From Fomitopsis serialis (taxonomy: Eukaryota > Basidiomycota > Agaricomycetes > Polyporales > Fomitopsidaceae): a DNA stretch of 33,937 nt. How positions within the stretch are numbered: the stretch's first letter is position 1; each line of letters begins with the position of its first letter. The stretch is from contig NW_025955378.1 of NCBI RefSeq assembly GCF_022376445.1, positions 1 to 33,937 of the forward strand, given 5' to 3'. Positions 31,425 to 33,937 of this stretch are shown piece after piece. The notes beneath the pieces are model-generated. The model made no database searches, was not told the DNA's origin, and worked only from the letters and a program-made list of their open reading frames with translations. The position numbers and the translations under genes are program-made.

Positions 31425-32047
31425 GCCCTATGCCGGTTGCTGCCCCTTCCCGTCTTGACTTGTACGTGCGATGTATTGAGGTCGTGTATTGAGGTCGTGC
31501 CGCTGCTCCCATGTGGGCCCACCCCACAGCGCGTTTCGATATGGTGGTTGTGCTGCAAGGAGAGGACACAGAAGCTACCGGTTTGCAAGGTCTGCAGTCT
31601 CACCTACTAACGTCTTAGCGTTCTAACTGGCATATATCTACAGGTACTAGAATAGGTCGTGTCAAGGTTATATTCAAGTTACCTCGTGACCTCAAAGATC
31701 CTCGAACCCTCCGGCCGCTACAAGCACCATTGAATTGGGCTAGCCAGGGGCCACTTGCATAAGTTGAGTGGTTCTCCAAGTTAGAAGCTCAAGCAGATCC
31801 CGTACATATGATGTATACGATACACAAACCTCCCCTTCGCTCGAATGGCAAGCCGGTCGGTGAGATTATTCCCTTGTCTATCATTCGCCAATCCTGTCAG
31901 CTAGCTCCACGTCCCCCTCGAACACCACATAATGTTACTAGAGACACCTTACCCTATGACTGGAACACCAATAACGTACTAGATAGGGCTAACAAATTCT
32001 GGCTTAATCACTGGGCATCGAAGTACGCATACCAGACCCTTTGGTAG

Positions 32048-33464
32048 AATAATTCTCAATATGCTTTGCTTCGATTGTGACTTTTGTACCTCTTACGCTA
32101 GCACGATGGACTAAGCAGATCGAACGAAATGTATTGAACTATCTGAACATCGAGAGAGAGCGTGCTACACATTGTACTTGTGCTTAAGTGCACAACCTGC
32201 ACAACCATGCATACTCGCGCACCAGCGCACCACAACGTGCAGCAGATCACCACCCATTGCTCGAAAGCCCTCTTTGGAGTTGATGCGATAATGACACCAC
32301 TCGTTGAGGCGGTTACGGTACCTGCTCGTGCACGTCAGTGTCGGGCGTCGGCCTGAGGCGGTCAGCAGCAGCCTTACTCACACGTCGAGACACTTTAAGC
32401 TTGGGTACTCCGGCAGATCCTTCAGACTGGGTCGGTCTCGTTCTGCTAGACCTAACGTCAGCGATGCCCATACGAAGCACTGCGACACGGACCGTCGGGG
32501 GTGCTCAGGGCTAGTAGACGGCTGAGCAGACGGGTAGGCAGATGGGCGCGCGGGTGGGCGAACGGTTAGACGTATGCTACAGCGAACTGATTTGCGGGCG
32601 AGCTGACAAGGGCACGGAGTGGACAGTGGACGAGCTAACTGGCGAGCGAGCGATCAAATTCCTGCTTACCGGAGTCCCATTCATGAGCTGCACTATCGGT
32701 GCGTGGCCTTGCGAGCTCTCCCGCTCGTCTTCGCGGCACCTTACCTCACCGTCTCCTTTGCGGTCCTCTCACTCCATTTCAGATCCGTATTCGGCGTCTT
32801 GTTTGAGTGATCTTGTCACTCGGCGCTGCGTTCGCATCGTGTGAGTTCCCGGTCTCACAGCCGGGTTGCGTATCGCCCAAGCTGCGGGACTATGAGCTGA
32901 CAGAAACCGCCACAGTCTAAGCATCGAAGATAGAGTCAAGGTGAGAGCGGTAGTCAGACTAGTCTTGGCTGCCCGAGTAGTGAGCGGTCGTGGCGATCGA
33001 CAGGCGTCAAGCGGAATGCTCACCTGACTTGCCAGGCGACGTCACTCCAAGTCGCCCGCTCCAAGTTGGACTCGGAGTCCAAGTTGCCCGCTCCAGGTCG
33101 CCCGCATCGTCCAGGGACACCGTCGGCGGCCACAAAGCCCCTGCCTTCCTGCTCCAGCAACGGGCCCAGCACACGCTCGCCAGGCGACCTCGCTAGCGCA
33201 TACGTACGACACAGAAGCACCATCGTCGTCAAAGGCTCAGAGCTCTATCTTCACCACCCTTTGACCTACTGAAATCACCACTGATCCCATCGCCACCACC
33301 TTCGCCGCCAATATCTTCGGCCTCTTCCCCTCAACTTCCCCCCAAACCCCGTCTCATTCGTCAGGACCTGCCACCGGCAAAGAAGGCGCGTGCCGCACGG
33401 TATCAAAACTACGTACCGGAAGAAGAGAGTGTCCGGAATGACTACTCGCGGTACGCGTGCGTGT
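32048..33464. other. Gene-poor spacer with small repeats
   Basis: No gene is supported. Stretches near 32525-32640 resemble the GCGGGCGAGC filler of the arrays at 11-13 kb. Around 33048-33110 a CCAAGTYGCCCGCTCCA motif recurs, with a 15-bp near-palindrome TGGACTCGGAGTCCA between copies. Confidence 0.4.
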
Positions 33465-33937
33465 CAGACCCCGGAGGAGATCTCGGCCATGGTCTTGAGC
33501 AAGATGAAGGAGACCGCTGAGGCATACCTCGGATAGACTGTCACGCACGCCGTTGTCACTGTCCCTGCATGTAAGTGTTGTAGCTCACGTCTTTTTGTCT
33601 AATATACTACTGACCACGTGTGCAGACTTCAATGAAGCTCAGTGCCAAGCCACGAAGGATGCGGGCACCATCGTCGGTCTCCAGGTCGTCCGTATCATCA
33701 ACGAGCCCACGGCCGCTGCCATCGCGTACGGTCTCGACAAGAAGGGCGGCGAATCTCAAATTATCGTCTACGATCTCGGTGGTGGAACCTTCGATGTTTC
33801 GCTGCTCTCAATCGACGACGGCGTCTTCGAGGTCTTGGCCACTGCTGGTGACACCCACCTCGGTGGTGAGGACTTTGACAACCGTGTGATGGACTATCTC
33901 ATCAAGCAGTACAAGAAGAAGACGGGGACCGAGGTCT
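33465..33937 (+). pseudogene. BiP/Kar2-type HSP70 fragment
   Basis: This is part of the ATPase domain of an ER-type HSP70 chaperone. It reads [20 protein letters not shown], then a TAG at 33534-33536 where the family has Lys, then [10 protein letters not shown]. An intron at 33571-33625 (GTAAGT, CTGAC, GCAG) splits the Tyr codon of VPAYFN. After it come [15 protein letters not shown], the phosphate-binding [14 protein letters not shown] and [15 protein letters not shown], and the frame remains open at the window edge. The wording [18 protein letters not shown] and [12 protein letters not shown] fits BiP better than cytosolic HSP70. Sequence upstream of 33465 does not resemble HSP70, so the N-terminal third is missing. 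The family's AQRQATKDAG reads [10 protein letters not shown] here. A truncated duplicate is most likely. Confidence 0.8.

Larger units (their letters stand above)
29948..31523 (+). mobile_element. Insertion of about 1.58 kb inside Plavaka copy B
   Basis: Copy A reads straight through this point (AKPACGTDAARFD). In copy B the frame stops matching after 29947 and resumes at 31524. The strings CCACAGCTCG (29938-29947) and CCACAGCGCG (31524-31533) flank the insert and encode the same TAR codons, so they look like a 9-10 bp target duplication with one change. The ends show no clear terminal inverted repeat. The insert holds a C/T-rich promoter-like stretch (30350-30500), a degenerate run of GAGCCTGA motifs (30160-30300), the 263-aa gene and two small tandem duplications. 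A mutator-type element (9-bp duplications) is one possibility; it is not shown. Confidence 0.65.
27058..32047 (+). pseudogene. Plavaka-family transposase, copy B, interrupted
   Basis: The ATG at 27058 begins MPKRKRTFEELL and a zinc-finger-like segment (CGACHQPF...HQSMSKKC), then an acidic linker. Introns lie at 27693-27740, 27914-27975, 28270-28314 and 31590-31643. The body shows NPWAPFESEMDWRFASWA, ERLGLSYHN, ATDKTQLTQFSGNK, DYPEQCLVTC, TCPKC, ITPDVLHQLYQGVFKH and TTDNYNTEAFEHLH, ending SKYAYQTLW at 32047. Lesions: a frame change near 27339-27341 (run of G), a one-base slip at the A run 29454-29458, an insertion of about 1.6 kb after codons PATAR (from 29948), and a TAA at 31759-31761 where copy A has Tyr (GPLAYVEW). 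The stop and the insertion make this copy non-functional even if the frame slips are artefacts. Confidence 0.85.

Overview
The window looks like transposon-rich nuclear DNA from a filamentous basidiomycete, probably an agaricomycete. The reasons are short introns (about 44-65 nt) with GTRNGT donors and CTRAY branch sites, two Plavaka-family transposases, a fungal Ty1/copia element, and a TET/JBP-type dioxygenase gene next to a DUF6532-like gene. No tRNA, rRNA or CRISPR array was seen. The species cannot be named from the sequence.

Layout. 1-2058: 3' part of a Plavaka transposase (copy A), broken. 2509-3695: a PCL/PHO80-type cyclin, the most host-like gene here. 4014-8985: a complete copia element with identical 256-bp LTRs, a 5-bp target duplication and a primer site matching the anticodon arm of initiator tRNA-Met. 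8986-11390: gene-poor, with one duplicated segment. 11390-13420: irregular GC-rich array of about ten hairpin-core units. 14062-16330 and 16371-19379 (both minus): a 3'-truncated DUF6532-like gene, a small Cys/His exon, and a multi-exon TET/JBP-like gene. 19660-19950 and 22950-23600: the same hairpin repeat in opposite orientation, split by a roughly 2.95-kb inverted-repeat element (19954-22900) packed with CCGGCCGG and TCGGGCCGA palindromes. 24117-26219 (minus): an eight-exon gene of unknown function with a nuclear-localisation-like tail. 27058-32047: a second Plavaka transposase (copy B), nearly full length, interrupted by a 1.6-kb insertion carrying an orphan 263-aa gene. 33465-33937: a BiP/Kar2-type HSP70 fragment with a nonsense codon, running off the window.

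How it fits together. The TET/JBP and DUF6532 genes lie between inverted arrays of one repeat family. The long inverted-repeat element beside them is extremely CpG-rich, the sequence type such an enzyme would act on if methylated. Whether the block moves as a unit is inference.

Caution. At least ten apparent frame breaks in unrelated genes fall at or next to a short homopolymer, and most are cured by one added base. The assembly may carry uncorrected single-base errors, so several 'pseudogenes' may be intact in the organism.
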